A DNA stretch of 64,000 nucleotides from Zobellella iuensis (GTDB lineage Bacteria; Pseudomonadota; Gammaproteobacteria; Enterobacterales; Aeromonadaceae), in contig NZ_JAERTZ010000032.1 of NCBI RefSeq assembly GCF_016746085.1, forward strand, positions 105,249-169,248, written 5' to 3'. How positions within the stretch are numbered: the first letter of the stretch is position 1; each line of letters opens with the position of its first letter. Made by a program: the position numbers and the translations under genes. Below the pieces are notes generated by a model. The model saw only the letters and a program-made list of their open reading frames with translations. It had not been told where the DNA came from and did not search any database. Shown in pieces: positions 1 to 10,649 of this stretch.

Positions 1-758
<758 letters not shown>

Positions 759-778
759 TCCCATCGACGGAGTGTGAA

Positions 779-2335
779 ATGAAAAAAGGACTCAACAAAG
801 TAACAGCGGCGCTGCTTGCCGCCGGTTTCGCCTTCAGCCTGCAGGCGGCGGACATCACCATCGCCTACGACTCGGATCCCACCTCCATGGATCCCCACGA
901 GCAGTTGTCGGGCCAGACCCTGGAAATGTCCCACCTGCTGTTTGACCCCCTGGTGCGCTGGACCAAGGACTTCGACTTCGAACCCCGGCTGGCGGAGAAG
1001 TGGGAGCGTCTTGACGAAGAGACCATGCGCTTCCACCTGCGCAAGGGCGTCAAGTTCCACAGCGGCAACGAGCTGACCGCCGACGACGTGATCTGGACCT
1101 TCAACCGGCTGAAGGAATCCCCCGACTTCAAGGCCATCTTCGAGCCCTTCGCCGAGGCGGTGAAGGTGGATGAGCACACCGTGGATCTGGTGACCACAGG
1201 GCCCTTCCCGCTGGTGCTGAACACAGTGACCTACCTGTTCCCGATGGACTCCAAGTTCTACAGCGGCACCACCGAGGACGGCAAGGACAAGGCGGAAGTG
1301 GTCAAGCACGGCAGCTCCTTCGCCTCCACCCAGGTGTCGGGCACCGGCCCCTTCAAGCTTAAGTTCCGCCAGCAGGGCGTGAAGGTGGAATACGAGCGCA
1401 ACGCCGACTACTGGGACACCGGTTCCCCCGGCAACGTGGATAAGATTACCCTGGTGCCGATCAAGGAAGACGCCACCCGGGTAGCCGCCCTGCTGGCCGG
1501 CGACGTGGACTTTATCAAGCCGGTGTCCCCCAACGATCACGACAGGGTCAAGGCCGCCGCCAACGTCAAGCTGGTGACCGAGCCGGGTACCCGCATCATC
1601 ACCTTCCAGCTCAACCAGGACCGCTTCGAGCCGTTCAAGGACGTGCGGGTACGCCAGGCGGTGAACTATGCCATCAACCAGGACGGCATAGTCCAGCGCA
1701 TCATGCGCGGCTTCGCCACCACCGCCGGCCAGCAGCCGCCCGCCGGTTACTTCGGCCACAACCCCGAACTGGTGCCGCTGTTCGATCTGGACAAGGCCAA
1801 GCAGCTGATGGAGGAGGCCGGCTACAAAGACGGCTTCAAGATCAGCATGATCGCCCCCAACAACCGCTACGTGAACGACTTCCGTATCGCCGAGGCGGCG
1901 AAGGCGATGCTGGCGCGCATCAATATCGAGGTGGATCTGAAGACCATGCCGGTGGCCCAGTACTGGCCCGAGTTCGACAAGTGCGACGCCGACATGCTGA
2001 TGATCGGCTGGCACTCGGACACCGAGGACACTGCCAACTTCTCGGAATTCCTGACCATGACCCGCAACAACGAAACCGGTCGTGGCCAGTACAACTGCGG
2101 CCATTACGCCAATGCCAAGCTGGACGGCCTGATCGAGGCGGCCAACCTGGAAACCGACCTGCCCAAGCGGGAAGCCATGCTGCAGCAGGCCGAGCGCATC
2201 CTCTATGACGACGCCGCCTTCGTGCCGCTGCACTGGCAGAACCTGGCCTGGGGCGCACGCAACAACCTGGAGGCCGAGGCCATCGTCAACGCCATGGACT
2301 TCCCCTACCTGGGCGACCTGGTGGTGAAGGAGTAA
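779..2335 (+). CDS. ABC transporter periplasmic substrate-binding protein, SBP_bac_5 (DppA/OppA-like)
   Basis: Periplasmic receptor for the Dpp/Opp-type transporter, 518 residues, normal for the family. The ATG at 779 follows a GGAG-containing ribosome site and opens a Sec signal peptide (MKKGLNKVTAALLAAGFAFS, cleavage near AQAAD or LQAAD). The mature start DITIAYDSDPTSMDPHEQ and the internal FHLRKGVKFHSGNELTADDV are hallmark family-5 binding-protein segments. It sits between the ATPase and permease genes, an order different from the usual A-B-C-D-F. The ligand may be a dipeptide, oligopeptide, nickel chelate or opine; family membership does not decide. Confidence 0.93.
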   Translation: MKKGLNKVTAALLAAGFAFSLQAADITIAYDSDPTSMDPHEQLSGQTLEMSHLLFDPLVRWTKDFDFEPRLAEKWERLDEETMRFHLRKGVKFHSGNELTADDVIWTFNRLKESPDFKAIFEPFAEAVKVDEHTVDLVTTGPFPLVLNTVTYLFPMDSKFYSGTTEDGKDKAEVVKHGSSFASTQVSGTGPFKLKFRQQGVKVEYERNADYWDTGSPGNVDKITLVPIKEDATRVAALLAGDVDFIKPVSPNDHDRVKAAANVKLVTEPGTRIITFQLNQDRFEPFKDVRVRQAVNYAINQDGIVQRIMRGFATTAGQQPPAGYFGHNPELVPLFDLDKAKQLMEEAGYKDGFKISMIAPNNRYVNDFRIAEAAKAMLARINIEVDLKTMPVAQYWPEFDKCDADMLMIGWHSDTEDTANFSEFLTMTRNNETGRGQYNCGHYANAKLDGLIEAANLETDLPKREAMLQQAERILYDDAAFVPLHWQNLAWGARNNLEAEAIVNAMDFPYLGDLVVKE

Positions 2336-2654
2336 TGCGGCAGGGAGCGGGAATGAGATCGTAGTAGCAATGCGCTCGCTCAGGACTGCTCTTAGGTATT
2401 TAAGGCGTCACCCCCGCGCAGGCGGGGGTCCATGTGTTGTTGCCAGTTCCTCGGTATTCACGGGAAAGTGCAACGGGCTCTGGATACCCGCCTTCGCGGG
2501 CATGACACCGTAAATTGTGACCTCCTTCCCAGGCTCCGCGTGGGCAGGCAGGGGAATGACGAGAACGAATATTCCTCGTCCGGCTTCGGCACAGCCCGGA
2601 TCCTTTCGCGCGACCCTGGTCGCGATGAGTCAATTACAAGGAAACTATCAGGTC
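2336..2654. repeat. Intergenic block with REP/dRS3-like hairpin repeats
   Basis: This gap between the binding-protein and permease genes holds palindromic units of a family seen elsewhere in the window. One is CCCCCGC/GCGGGGG at 2411-2428 with GTCA before it and TCCA after it. The second is in the opposite orientation at 2481-2504 (TGGATA, CCCGC/GCGGG, CATGAC), giving an inverted pair. A degenerate third end lies near 2545-2560. Related units are at 13658-13686 and 18484-18513. No gene is supported here. The repeat may separate binding-protein expression from permease expression. Confidence 0.6.
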
Positions 2655-3629
2655 ATGTTGACGTTTTTACTGAAACGGGTGTTCCAGGCCCTGATCGTGA
2701 TGTTTGTCATCAGCCTGGTGGCCTTTTCCATCCAGGACAACCTGGGCGACCCCCTGCGCGAGCTGGTGGGGCAGTCGGTATCGGAAGAGGTGCGCCAGCA
2801 AATGCGGACCGAGATGGGGCTGAACGATCCCTTCCTGGTCAAGTACGGGCGCTTCGTCGGCAACGCGCTGCGGGGCGACTTCGGCACGTCCTATTTCTTC
2901 AAGCAGCCGACCCTGGAGGTGATCTTCCAGAAGCTGCCGGCCACCCTCGAGCTGGTGTTCTGCGCCAGCCTGATCATCATCGCCCTGAGCATACCGCTGG
3001 GGGTGTATTCGGCCATCAAGCCCAGATCCTTCCTGTCCAAGGCGATCATGGGGGTGAGTATCATCGGCATTTCGGTGCCGGTGTTCCTCACCGCCATCCT
3101 GTTGATGTACGTGTTTTCCATCGAGCTCGGCTGGCTGCCCGCCTACGGCCGGGGCACCACCACCAGCCCGTTGGGGTGGGACTCGGGGCTGTTCAACTGG
3201 CAGGGTGTCCGTAACCTGATACTGCCGAGCATAGCGCTGTCGTCCATCATGCTGCCGCTGTTCATCCGCCTGGTACGCTCCGAGATGCTGGAGCAACTGA
3301 GTGCCGAATACGTCAAGTTCGCCTGGGCCAAGGGCCTGGCCAAATACCGTATCTGGTTTATCCACGCCCTGAAGAACACCCTGCTGCCGCTGATCACCGT
3401 GGGCGGGGTGCAAATCGGCACCATGGTGGCCTACACCATACTCACCGAGACGGTGTTCCAGTGGCCGGGCATAGGGCTGCTGTTCCTCGAGTCCATCAAC
3501 CGGGTGGACACGCCGCTGATCACCACCTACGTGATTTTCGTCGGCTTTATCTTCGTGGTGACCAACACCATCGTCGATTTGATCTACGGCCTGATCAACC
3601 CCACCGTCAACCTGGCTGCCAAGGGATGA
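2655..3629 (+). CDS. Peptide-type ABC transporter permease (DppB-like)
   Basis: Inner-membrane permease of 324 residues with about six membrane segments. It begins MLTFLLKRVFQALIVMFVIS, the standard DppB/OppB start (a first helix after FLLKR), which is why the ATG at 2655 is preferred over upstream starts that would add the repeat-derived sequence. An AAGGAA lies about 12 bases upstream. The EAA-loop region with EYVKFAWAKGLAKYRIWFIH and the following LLPLITVGGVQIG match binding-protein-dependent permeases. Its stop overlaps or nearly touches the next permease, so the two are translationally coupled. Confidence 0.92.
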   Translation: MLTFLLKRVFQALIVMFVISLVAFSIQDNLGDPLRELVGQSVSEEVRQQMRTEMGLNDPFLVKYGRFVGNALRGDFGTSYFFKQPTLEVIFQKLPATLELVFCASLIIIALSIPLGVYSAIKPRSFLSKAIMGVSIIGISVPVFLTAILLMYVFSIELGWLPAYGRGTTTSPLGWDSGLFNWQGVRNLILPSIALSSIMLPLFIRLVRSEMLEQLSAEYVKFAWAKGLAKYRIWFIHALKNTLLPLITVGGVQIGTMVAYTILTETVFQWPGIGLLFLESINRVDTPLITTYVIFVGFIFVVTNTIVDLIYGLINPTVNLAAKG

Positions 3630-3634
3630 GCACC

Positions 3635-4570
3635 ATGAATACAGACGTCAGCCTGAGCCGCTGGGCCCGCTTCAAGCGGTCGGATTTTTTGTACCACTTC
3701 CTGCGCGACAAGGTCGCCATGGTCAGCTTCGCGGTGTTCGTGGCGCTGGCGGCGGCGGCTTTTTTGTCGCCGCTGGTCGCCCCCCACAACCCCTACGATC
3801 TGGCCACCATCGACATCCTCGACTCCGAACTGCCGCCGAGCTGGCTGTCGGGCGGCGACGAGCGCTTTATGCTCGGCACCGACGTGCAGGGCCGCGATAT
3901 CTTCAGCACCATCCTCTACGGCTCCCGGGTATCGCTGATGATCGGCCTGGGCGCGGTGGCACTGCAACTGGCCCTCGGCATCGTGGTGGGGCTGTCCGCC
4001 GGCTACTTCGGCGGGCGCATCGACAACTTCCTGATGCGCATCGCCGACGTGCAGCTGTCCTTCTCCACCATGATGGTGGCCATCATCGTCTCGGCGGTGT
4101 TCCAGGCCACCCTGGGCGCCGATTTCTACGCCCAGTACGCGGTGCTGATGCTGGTGGTGATCATCGGCCTGGCCGAATGGCCCCAGTACGCCCGCACCAT
4201 TCGCGCCACCGTGCTGGCGGAGAAGAAGAAGGAATACGTGGAGGCGGCCCAGGTGATGGGCTTCAAGTCCATGCGCATCATGTTCCGCCATATCCTGCCC
4301 AACTGCCTGTCGCCGATACTGGTTATCTCCACGGTGCAGGTGGCCAACGCCATCATGAGCGAGGCGGCGCTGTCCTTCCTCGGCCTCGGCATGCCGGTGG
4401 ACAAGCCCTCGCTGGGGTCGCTTATCAGCATGGGCTTCAGCTACATCTTCTCCGGCTCCTGGTGGATCACCGCCTTCCCCGGCATCTACCTGGTGGTGTT
4501 GGTACTGGTGATCAATCTGCTCGGCGACTGGTTGCGGGACGTGTTCAATCCCAAGATCTACAAGGGATAA
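3635..4570 (+). CDS. Peptide-type ABC transporter permease (DppC-like)
   Basis: Second permease, about 311 residues, with the N-terminal OppC_N-type segment (a short cytoplasmic arm and the first helix near FLRDKVAMVSFAVFVALAAAA), then the linker HPYDL-like NPYDLATIDILD, GTDVQGRDIFSTILYG and the EAA loop EYVEAAQVMGFKSMRIMFRH. An ATG at 3626 overlaps the stop of the previous gene (ATGA). The ATG at 3635 is chosen because AAGGG sits nine bases in front of it; both give the same product apart from three residues. It pairs with the DppB-like subunit to form the channel. Confidence 0.92.
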   Translation: MNTDVSLSRWARFKRSDFLYHFLRDKVAMVSFAVFVALAAAAFLSPLVAPHNPYDLATIDILDSELPPSWLSGGDERFMLGTDVQGRDIFSTILYGSRVSLMIGLGAVALQLALGIVVGLSAGYFGGRIDNFLMRIADVQLSFSTMMVAIIVSAVFQATLGADFYAQYAVLMLVVIIGLAEWPQYARTIRATVLAEKKKEYVEAAQVMGFKSMRIMFRHILPNCLSPILVISTVQVANAIMSEAALSFLGLGMPVDKPSLGSLISMGFSYIFSGSWWITAFPGIYLVVLVLVINLLGDWLRDVFNPKIYKG

Positions 4571-4771
4571 ACCTCTGGCAGAGGCGGCTTAAGGACGGTG
4601 ACTGGGGATTTGGAACTCTTGCCCAATCCCCCATCGCCTGGCGGATCGCGCGGCGGGTGTTGTGCCTACCAGGGGCGGCGTCAAGGTAGCGGCCGGTAAT
4701 CTGATGCATTGGCACAGGTGCGGCGTTATGATCGGCGTTTTTCCCCAGTTCGGAACAACGGAGCCCCCGCC

Positions 4772-6127
4772 TTGCTGACCCTGCTGTTCAACCGTTTTCC
4801 CGCTCTTTCCCGCCAACGCCTGTCCGGCGGGCTGATCCTGCTTTCCATGGCGGTGGTGGCCGCCGATCTGCTGGGGCTCCCGGTGGAGCGAACCTGGGCC
4901 GGGGCGGGGTACTGGGCGGCGGCGGCCTTGTTGTGGCCGGGGCTGGCCCGACGCAACCGCATCCAGGCACTGCTGTTGCTGGCCGTTGGCGGGCTTTGCC
5001 TGGCCTGGAGCGTCCGGCAGGGGGCGGCAGTGGAGTTGGGGCGGATTGTTTCCAGCAACAGCGGCCTGCTTTCCATGCTGGTGGCGGTGAGTTTTCTTGG
5101 CCTGGTGAGCCGGCCCGCAGGCGAAAGCGAAGAGCGGCTGCCGCGGGGGAGGCGGGCGGTGGCCTCTACCCTGGGGGCGGTGCACCTGTTTGGCTCCGTC
5201 ATCAACCTGTCGTCGGTGTTCATCATCGGTGATCGCCTGGCCCGGCAGGGCAACCTGAGCCGGGAACAGTCGATAGTGCTGATCCGGGGCTTTACCGCCG
5301 CCGCCTTCTGGTCGCCATTTTTCGCCGCCATGGCGGTGGCGCTGAGCGTGGCGCCCGGGGCGCACCTGGCCAGCCTCTGGCTGGTGAGTATGCCGCTGGC
5401 CTTGTTGGGGCTGGGCCTGACCTTCTGGCAGCTGTGCCGGCAGCAAGGCGAAGAGGCGGCGCCGGTGGGAGATTTTACCGGCTACCCCCTGCATCCGGGC
5501 GGAGTCTGGCTGCCGGCCCTGCTGGCGGCGGCGGTGCTGCTGCTGCATCAGCTGTGGCCGGCCTTGTCCATTCTGGCGGTGATCACCCTGCTGGCCCCGG
5601 CGCTCAGCCTGTTGGTGCTGTTCGGTGCCAGGCGCTCGCCGTTGGCGGCCCTGGGGCGGCTGGTGAACGGCCGTCTGCCCCAAATGGGCAACGAGCTGGC
5701 GCTGTTTCTCGCCGCCGGGGTGCTGGGTTACGGCCTGGAAACCCTGATCGTTACCTGGGGCGGTACCCTGCCGCTGCAGGGCTTTGGTGCCCTGGAGGCG
5801 AGCCTGACCTACCTGGCTACTGTGCTGCTGTCGCTGCTGGGCATTCATCCCATCATCTGCATCGCGCTGGCGGGATCGGTGCTGGCGCCGTTGTCACCCG
5901 ACCATACCCTGCTGGCGCTGGTGTTTCTGTCGTCCTGGGCGGTGGGCACCGCCACCGGGCCCCTGTCCGGCATCAACCTGGCGTTTCAGGGGCGCTACGG
6001 GGTGGATTCGTTCCGCATCATGCGCTGGAACCTGGGCTACCTGGGGCTGATGTCGGTGCTGGTGGTGCTGGCCATCTGGCTGCTGGCCGCCTTGCTCGAC
6101 TACCAGGCCGCCAGCGGCGGCGCATAA
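4772..6127 (+). CDS. Polytopic inner-membrane protein of unknown function
   Basis: About 451 residues with roughly ten to twelve hydrophobic segments and a short cytoplasmic loop near the middle. A TTG at 4772 is chosen because ACGGAG lies eight bases upstream; other in-frame TTG and GTG codons occur at 4709 and 4718. The overall pattern (GSVINLSSVFIIGDRL, a second half with LAGSVLAPLSPDHTLLAL and TATGPLSGINLAFQGRYG) recalls ion-transporter-superfamily carriers, but I do not recognise a named family. It stands alone between the transporter operon and EF-G. It could be a carrier for an anion or organic acid; this is a guess from architecture. Confidence 0.75.
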   Translation: MLTLLFNRFPALSRQRLSGGLILLSMAVVAADLLGLPVERTWAGAGYWAAAALLWPGLARRNRIQALLLLAVGGLCLAWSVRQGAAVELGRIVSSNSGLLSMLVAVSFLGLVSRPAGESEERLPRGRRAVASTLGAVHLFGSVINLSSVFIIGDRLARQGNLSREQSIVLIRGFTAAAFWSPFFAAMAVALSVAPGAHLASLWLVSMPLALLGLGLTFWQLCRQQGEEAAPVGDFTGYPLHPGGVWLPALLAAAVLLLHQLWPALSILAVITLLAPALSLLVLFGARRSPLAALGRLVNGRLPQMGNELALFLAAGVLGYGLETLIVTWGGTLPLQGFGALEASLTYLATVLLSLLGIHPIICIALAGSVLAPLSPDHTLLALVFLSSWAVGTATGPLSGINLAFQGRYGVDSFRIMRWNLGYLGLMSVLVVLAIWLLAALLDYQAASGGA

Positions 6128-6185
6128 GCCGCTCCCGATAGGCCGGATGTTGTTCGAAAAATGCGCGCTCCTGCATTCTGGCCAT

Positions 6186-6214
6186 TTGCGCGCGCCAGGG
6201 TTCTACTGCATAAT
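6186..6214 (+). promoter_or_regulatory. Candidate sigma-70 promoter for the EF-G gene
   Basis: TTGCGC at 6186-6191 and CATAAT at 6209-6214 are separated by 17 bases, with TG just before the -10 element. It lies about 85 bases upstream of the EF-G start and just after the preceding gene ends. Prediction only. Confidence 0.4.
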
Positions 6215-6299
6215 GTGCGCCTCGAAAACTGATGTGCGGTGTGTCGGTACTCTTCACATGCTCCGTCTACTTCTTCAATCAACCATATAAAGTTGCATC

Positions 6300-8393
6300 A
6301 TGTCCGAATTATCCAAATACAGAAACATTGGTATCTTTGCTCACGTTGACGCGGGCAAAACCACGACCACCGAACGTATCCTCAAGCTGACCGGCAAGAT
6401 CCATAAACTGGGTGAAGTACATGACGGTGAATCTACCACCGACTTCATGGAGCAGGAAGCCGAGCGGGGTATCACCATCCAGTCCGCGGCCGTCAGCTGC
6501 TTCTGGAAAGACCACCGCTTCAACGTTATCGACACCCCTGGACACGTTGACTTCACCGTTGAAGTTTACCGCTCCCTGAAAGTGCTGGACGGCGGTATCG
6601 GCGTATTCTGTGGTTCCGGCGGCGTTGAGCCCCAGTCCGAAACCAACTGGCGCTATGCCAACGAATCCGGCGTTGCCCGTATCATCTTCGTCAACAAGCT
6701 GGACCGTATCGGTGCCGACTTCCTGCGCGTGGTTCAGCAAACCCGCGACGTGCTGGCCGCCAACCCGGTAGTCATGGTGCTGCCCATCGGTATCGAAGAC
6801 GAGTTCAAGGGTGTGGTCGACCTGCTGACCCGCAAGGCCTATGTCTGGGACGAGAGCGGTGATCCCGACAAGTACACCGTTGAAGACGTGCCGGCCGACA
6901 TGGTCGACCTGGTGGAAGAATACCGTGAAAAACTGATCGAAAGCGCCGTAGAGCAGGACGACGACCTGATGGAAGCCTACATGGAAGGTGAAGAGCCCTC
7001 CATCGAAGACATCAAGCGTTGCATCCGCAAGGGTACCCGCACCATGGCCCTGTTCCCGGCCTTCTGTGGTTCCGCGTTCAAGAACAAGGGCATGCAGCTG
7101 GTGCTGGACGCCGTTATCGATTACCTGCCGAGCCCGACCGAAGTCGACCCGCAGCCGCTGACCGACGAAGAAGGCACCGAAACCGGTGAATTCGCCATCG
7201 TTGACGCGGATGCCCCGCTGAAGGCCCTGGCGTTCAAGATCATGGACGACCGTTTCGGCGCCCTGACCTTCGTGCGCATCTACTCCGGCCGCATCAAGAA
7301 GGGTGACACCATCCTCAACAGCGCCACCGGCAAGACCGAGCGGGTTGGCCGCATGGTGGAAATGCACGCCGACCAGCGTACCGACCTGGAATCCGCCCAG
7401 GCCGGCGACATCATCGCCATCATCGGCATGAAGAACGTGCAGACCGGTCACACCCTGTGTGACGTCAAGCACCCCTGCACCCTGGAAGCCATGGTGTTCC
7501 CCGAGCCGGTTATCTCCATTGCCGTTGCACCGAAAGACAAGAACGGCTCCGAGAAAATGGGTATCGCCATCGGCAAGATGATCGCCGAAGATCCCTCTTT
7601 CCGCGTGGAAACCGATATCGATTCCGGTGAAACCATCCTGAAAGGCATGGGCGAACTGCACCTGGACATCAAGGTCGACATCCTCAAGCGTACCTACGGC
7701 GTTGAGCTGATCGTGGGTGAGCCGCAGGTGGCCTACCGCGAAACCATCACTGCCGAAGTGGAAGACAGCTACACCCACAAGAAGCAGTCCGGTGGTTCCG
7801 GTCAGTACGGTAAGATCGACTACATCATCCGTCCGGGCGAGCCGAACACCGGCTTCGTGTTCAAGTCTTCCGTGGTGGGCGGTAACGTACCCAAGGAATT
7901 CTGGCCAGCGGTCGAGAAAGGCTTCGGCAGCATGATGAACACCGGTACCATCGCCGGCTTCCCGGTGCTGGACGTTGAGTTCGAGCTGACCGACGGTGCC
8001 TACCACGCGGTTGACTCCTCGGCCATCGCGTTCGAAATCGCCGCCAAGGGCGCCTTCCGTCAGTCCATCGCCAAAGCCAAGCCGCAACTGCTGGAGCCGG
8101 TGATGAAGGTTGACGTGTTCAGCCCGGAAGACAACGTGGGTGACGTTATCGGCGACCTGAACCGTCGTCGCGGCATGATCAAGGATCAAAACGCCGGCGT
8201 GACCGGTGTGCGCATCAAGGCCGAAGTGCCCCTGTCCGAAATGTTCGGTTACATCGGCTCCCTGCGTACCATGACCTCCGGTCGTGGCCAGTTCTCCATG
8301 GAGTTCTCGCACTACACCGCTTGCCCGGCCAACGTAGCCGAGAAAGTGGTTGTCCAGGTGAAAGAGCGCAAGGCCGCCGAAGGCAAAAAGTAA
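6300..8393 (+). CDS. Elongation factor G paralogue (EF-G2 type)
   Basis: Ribosomal translocase-family GTPase of 697 residues. The G-domain shows [15 protein letters not shown] (G1), the switch region through [16 protein letters not shown] (G3) and [10 protein letters not shown] (G4). Domains II-V follow, including the GSGQYGK and [11 protein letters not shown] segments of domains IV and V. It is not in a str operon: no rpsL, rpsG or tuf is nearby. It also has [15 protein letters not shown], a form I associate with the second EF-G of many gammaproteobacteria. Whether it acts in elongation, recycling or stress is not decidable here. A strong terminator follows, so it is probably monocistronic. 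Third-position usage is less GC-extreme than in its neighbours, as in highly expressed genes. Confidence 0.93.
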   Translation: MSELSKYRNIGIFAHVDAGKTTTTERILKLTGKIHKLGEVHDGESTTDFMEQEAERGITIQSAAVSCFWKDHRFNVIDTPGHVDFTVEVYRSLKVLDGGIGVFCGSGGVEPQSETNWRYANESGVARIIFVNKLDRIGADFLRVVQQTRDVLAANPVVMVLPIGIEDEFKGVVDLLTRKAYVWDESGDPDKYTVEDVPADMVDLVEEYREKLIESAVEQDDDLMEAYMEGEEPSIEDIKRCIRKGTRTMALFPAFCGSAFKNKGMQLVLDAVIDYLPSPTEVDPQPLTDEEGTETGEFAIVDADAPLKALAFKIMDDRFGALTFVRIYSGRIKKGDTILNSATGKTERVGRMVEMHADQRTDLESAQAGDIIAIIGMKNVQTGHTLCDVKHPCTLEAMVFPEPVISIAVAPKDKNGSEKMGIAIGKMIAEDPSFRVETDIDSGETILKGMGELHLDIKVDILKRTYGVELIVGEPQVAYRETITAEVEDSYTHKKQSGGSGQYGKIDYIIRPGEPNTGFVFKSSVVGGNVPKEFWPAVEKGFGSMMNTGTIAGFPVLDVEFELTDGAYHAVDSSAIAFEIAAKGAFRQSIAKAKPQLLEPVMKVDVFSPEDNVGDVIGDLNRRRGMIKDQNAGVTGVRIKAEVPLSEMFGYIGSLRTMTSGRGQFSMEFSHYTACPANVAEKVVVQVKERKAAEGKK

Positions 8394-8420
8394 TGCCGGC
8401 GTAAGCCTCTGCATTCAACA

Positions 8421-8449
8421 AAAACCGCTGCCCCGGCAGCGGTTTTTTT
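8421..8449 (+). terminator. Rho-independent terminator after EF-G
   Basis: A near-perfect 12-bp inverted repeat (AAAACCGCTGCC / GGCAGCGGTTTT) is followed by a run of T. It is 28 bases after the EF-G stop. Confidence 0.9.
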
Positions 8450-8492
8450 ATGCGTGCGAGGCAAACGGCGCCGGTCTTCCGAAGCGCTTCGC

Positions 8493-9398
8493 CTAGGGTG
8501 TTGCCGGCTCCTCCGTAAACATCCGTTTTACCTCCGCCATCACCGCCTCGGCCACCGGGGTGGGGGAAAAATGGTGGGAGTGGGCCAGCACCAGCCGCTG
8601 CGAAGGCAGCGGATTGGCGATGGGGCGGCACACCAGGCGGGCACCGTCTTGGGTCAGATCCGACAGCGGACGGGTGATCAGCAGGGCGACCCCGAGCCCC
8701 TGGGCCACCATGCCGCGCACCATTTCCAGCGAGGTGGTGCGGTAGGCGATACGGGGCTCCAGCTGGTATTGCCAGAAGGGCGACATCAGAAACTCCCGGC
8801 TGTGCGGCAAGTCGATCTGGATCAGCGCCTCCCCGGCCAGATCCTCCAGTGACACGGCCTGCTGCCGGGCCAGCGGATGTGCCGGGGGCAGGGCGGCGTA
8901 GAACCGGCACTCCTTGAGCAGCTGCACCCGGGGGCGTTCGGTCATGCCCAGATCATAGGTCAGCGCCAGCTCGACCTGGCCGGTGTCCAGCATGCGGCTG
9001 ATGGAGCCGAGATCCCCCTCGCGCAGTTGTACCTCCACCCCGGGCAGCGTTTCCCGCAGGCGGCGCAACAGGCCGGGCACATAGGGCGGCCCCAGGGAGC
9101 TGAAATAACCGATGGTGATCTGGCCGCGCAACTGTTGCCCGGCATCCTGCGGCTCGGCGAACATCTCGGCACGGGACAGCAGGGTCCGGGCTTCTTCCAG
9201 CTTGCCGCGGCCGAAGGGGGTGATGGCCAGCCCCCGTGGCGGGTTGCGGATAAACAGCTCGGCCCCCAGCTCGGCTTCCAGGTTGCGCACGATCAGCGAG
9301 ACCGACGGCTGGGACAGGTGCAGCTGGCGGGCGGCGGCGGCGGTACCGCCGCTTTCGGCCACCGCCACGAACACCTTGAGTTGATGCAGGGTTATCAC
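8493..9398 (-). CDS. LysR-family transcriptional regulator
   Basis: 301 residues. The N-terminal winged helix-turn-helix (residues about 1-65) reads VFVAVAESGGTAAAARQLHLSQPSVSLIVRNLEAELG, followed by FIRNPPRGLAITPFG; the remainder is a LysR substrate-binding domain. The start codon is GTG at 9398, placed so that the protein starts ITLHQLKVF as expected for the family. The gene is divergent from the CoA-transferase gene with a 105-base AT-rich gap between them, the classic arrangement of a LysR regulator and its target, so it most likely controls the CoA-transferase/Etf cassette. The inducer is unknown. Confidence 0.93.
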   Translation of the reverse strand: MITLHQLKVFVAVAESGGTAAAARQLHLSQPSVSLIVRNLEAELGAELFIRNPPRGLAITPFGRGKLEEARTLLSRAEMFAEPQDAGQQLRGQITIGYFSSLGPPYVPGLLRRLRETLPGVEVQLREGDLGSISRMLDTGQVELALTYDLGMTERPRVQLLKECRFYAALPPAHPLARQQAVSLEDLAGEALIQIDLPHSREFLMSPFWQYQLEPRIAYRTTSLEMVRGMVAQGLGVALLITRPLSDLTQDGARLVCRPIANPLPSQRLVLAHSHHFSPTPVAEAVMAEVKRMFTEEPATP

Positions 9399-9409
9399 TA
9401 CTAGAAAAA

Positions 9410-9450
9410 TCTATATTTAATATATGTAACTAATATTTTACACAATATTC
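9410..9450. promoter_or_regulatory. AT-rich divergent control region with AATATT inverted repeat
   Basis: AATATT at 9432-9437 and again at 9444-9449 are separated by TTACAC, and ATATTTAATATAT precedes them. This AT-rich island in GC-rich DNA lies between the LysR gene and the CoA-transferase gene. It is where a LysR box would be expected, but the exact site is a guess. Confidence 0.35.
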
Positions 9451-9503
9451 ACCCGCTGACAAACTCAGAGCCAAGACTTCACCACCACTCTGAGGCCCAT
9501 ACC

Positions 9504-10649
9504 ATGGAACAGCAGCACCAGCGTCAGCCCCTGGCCGGGATTAAAATCGTCGATCTCACCCGGGTCCTGTCCGGCCCCTTCTGCACCGCCCTGTTGTCGG
9601 ATCTGGGCGCCGAGGTCATCAAGGTAGAACCGCCAGGCGGTGATGAGTATCGCCATGTGGGTCCCTTTGAGCAGGGAGAAAGCGCCCTGTTCACCCTGAT
9701 GAACCGCAACAAGAAAGGGGTGGTGGTGGATCTGAAAAATCCCGGGCACCTGGCCCGCTTGCTGGAGCTGGTGCGCGAGGCCGACGTCCTGGTGGAAAAC
9801 TTCAAGCCGGGGGTGGCCGAACGGCTGGGGGTGGGCTTTGCGGCCATCAAGGCCATCAACCCCGACATCATCTACGCCAGCATTTCCGGCTTCGGCCAGC
9901 GGGGCGAGTCGAGCGGCCTGCCGGCCTACGATCTGGTGGTGCAGGCCATGTCCGGCATCATGGCCATCACCGGCGAGCCCGACGGCGAGCCGACCAAGGT
10001 GGGCGAGTCCATCGCCGATCTGGCCGCCGGGCTCTATGCCTCCTGGGCCATACTGGCCGCCCTGTTCGACCGGCAGCGCAGCGGCGAGGGGGTCCACCTG
10101 GATATCGCCATGCTCGACTGCCTGTTCTCGCTGATGCCGACCCCGGTGGCCCAATGGATGTTCGGGGGCGAGGCACCGGGGCGGGTCGGCAACCGTCATC
10201 CCTTGTCCACGCCCTTCGGCTCCTTCAACGCCGCCGATGGCCGGGTCATTATCGCGGTGCTCAACAACCGCCAGTTTGCCGCGTTGTGCGCCGTCATGGG
10301 CCGGCCCGGGCTGGCGCAGGACGCCCGCTTCGGATCCGACGAGGCCCGCACCCGCCACGAGCCGGCGCTGCGCGACCTGATCGAAAGCTGGCTGTCCGGC
10401 CACAGCGTGGCGTCGGCCATCGCCAGCCTGGCGGCGGCGGGCATTCCCGCCTCGCCGGTGCTGGACATGGGCGAGGTGCTGGCGCGGGCCCAGCAGGGCG
10501 AACGCCGGCTGCTGCGTACCCAGCGGCACGCGCGCCTGGGCGAGATCCCCATGATGACGCAGCCGGTACGGGCCAGCGCCTGGGCCAGCCCGGCGCCGGC
10601 AACGGCCCCCGCCCTGGGGGAGCACGACGCCGAGTTGTTCCGACCCTAA
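9504..10649 (+). CDS. Class III CoA-transferase (CaiB/BaiF family)
   Basis: Soluble enzyme of 381 residues that moves CoA from a donor thioester to a carboxylic acid. Family features are the N-terminal GIKIVDLTRVLSGPFC, GAEVIKVEPPGGDEYR, NRNKKGVVVDLK and ADVLVENFKPG. The region PAYDLVVQAMSG carries the expected catalytic aspartate. First gene of the cassette and divergent from LysR. Together with the downstream acyl-CoA dehydrogenase and Etf genes it suggests activation then oxidation (or reversible reduction, as in the carnitine cai/fix system) of an organic acid. The acceptor could be a dicarboxylate such as glutarate or itaconate, but the sequence does not tell. Confidence 0.92.
   Translation: MEQQHQRQPLAGIKIVDLTRVLSGPFCTALLSDLGAEVIKVEPPGGDEYRHVGPFEQGESALFTLMNRNKKGVVVDLKNPGHLARLLELVREADVLVENFKPGVAERLGVGFAAIKAINPDIIYASISGFGQRGESSGLPAYDLVVQAMSGIMAITGEPDGEPTKVGESIADLAAGLYASWAILAALFDRQRSGEGVHLDIAMLDCLFSLMPTPVAQWMFGGEAPGRVGNRHPLSTPFGSFNAADGRVIIAVLNNRQFAALCAVMGRPGLAQDARFGSDEARTRHEPALRDLIESWLSGHSVASAIASLAAAGIPASPVLDMGEVLARAQQGERRLLRTQRHARLGEIPMMTQPVRASAWASPAPATAPALGEHDAELFRP

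Noticed and set aside
6309..8414. Long minus-strand frame opposite EF-G
   Set aside because: Antisense shadow of a highly biased gene; no recognisable domain and no ribosome site.
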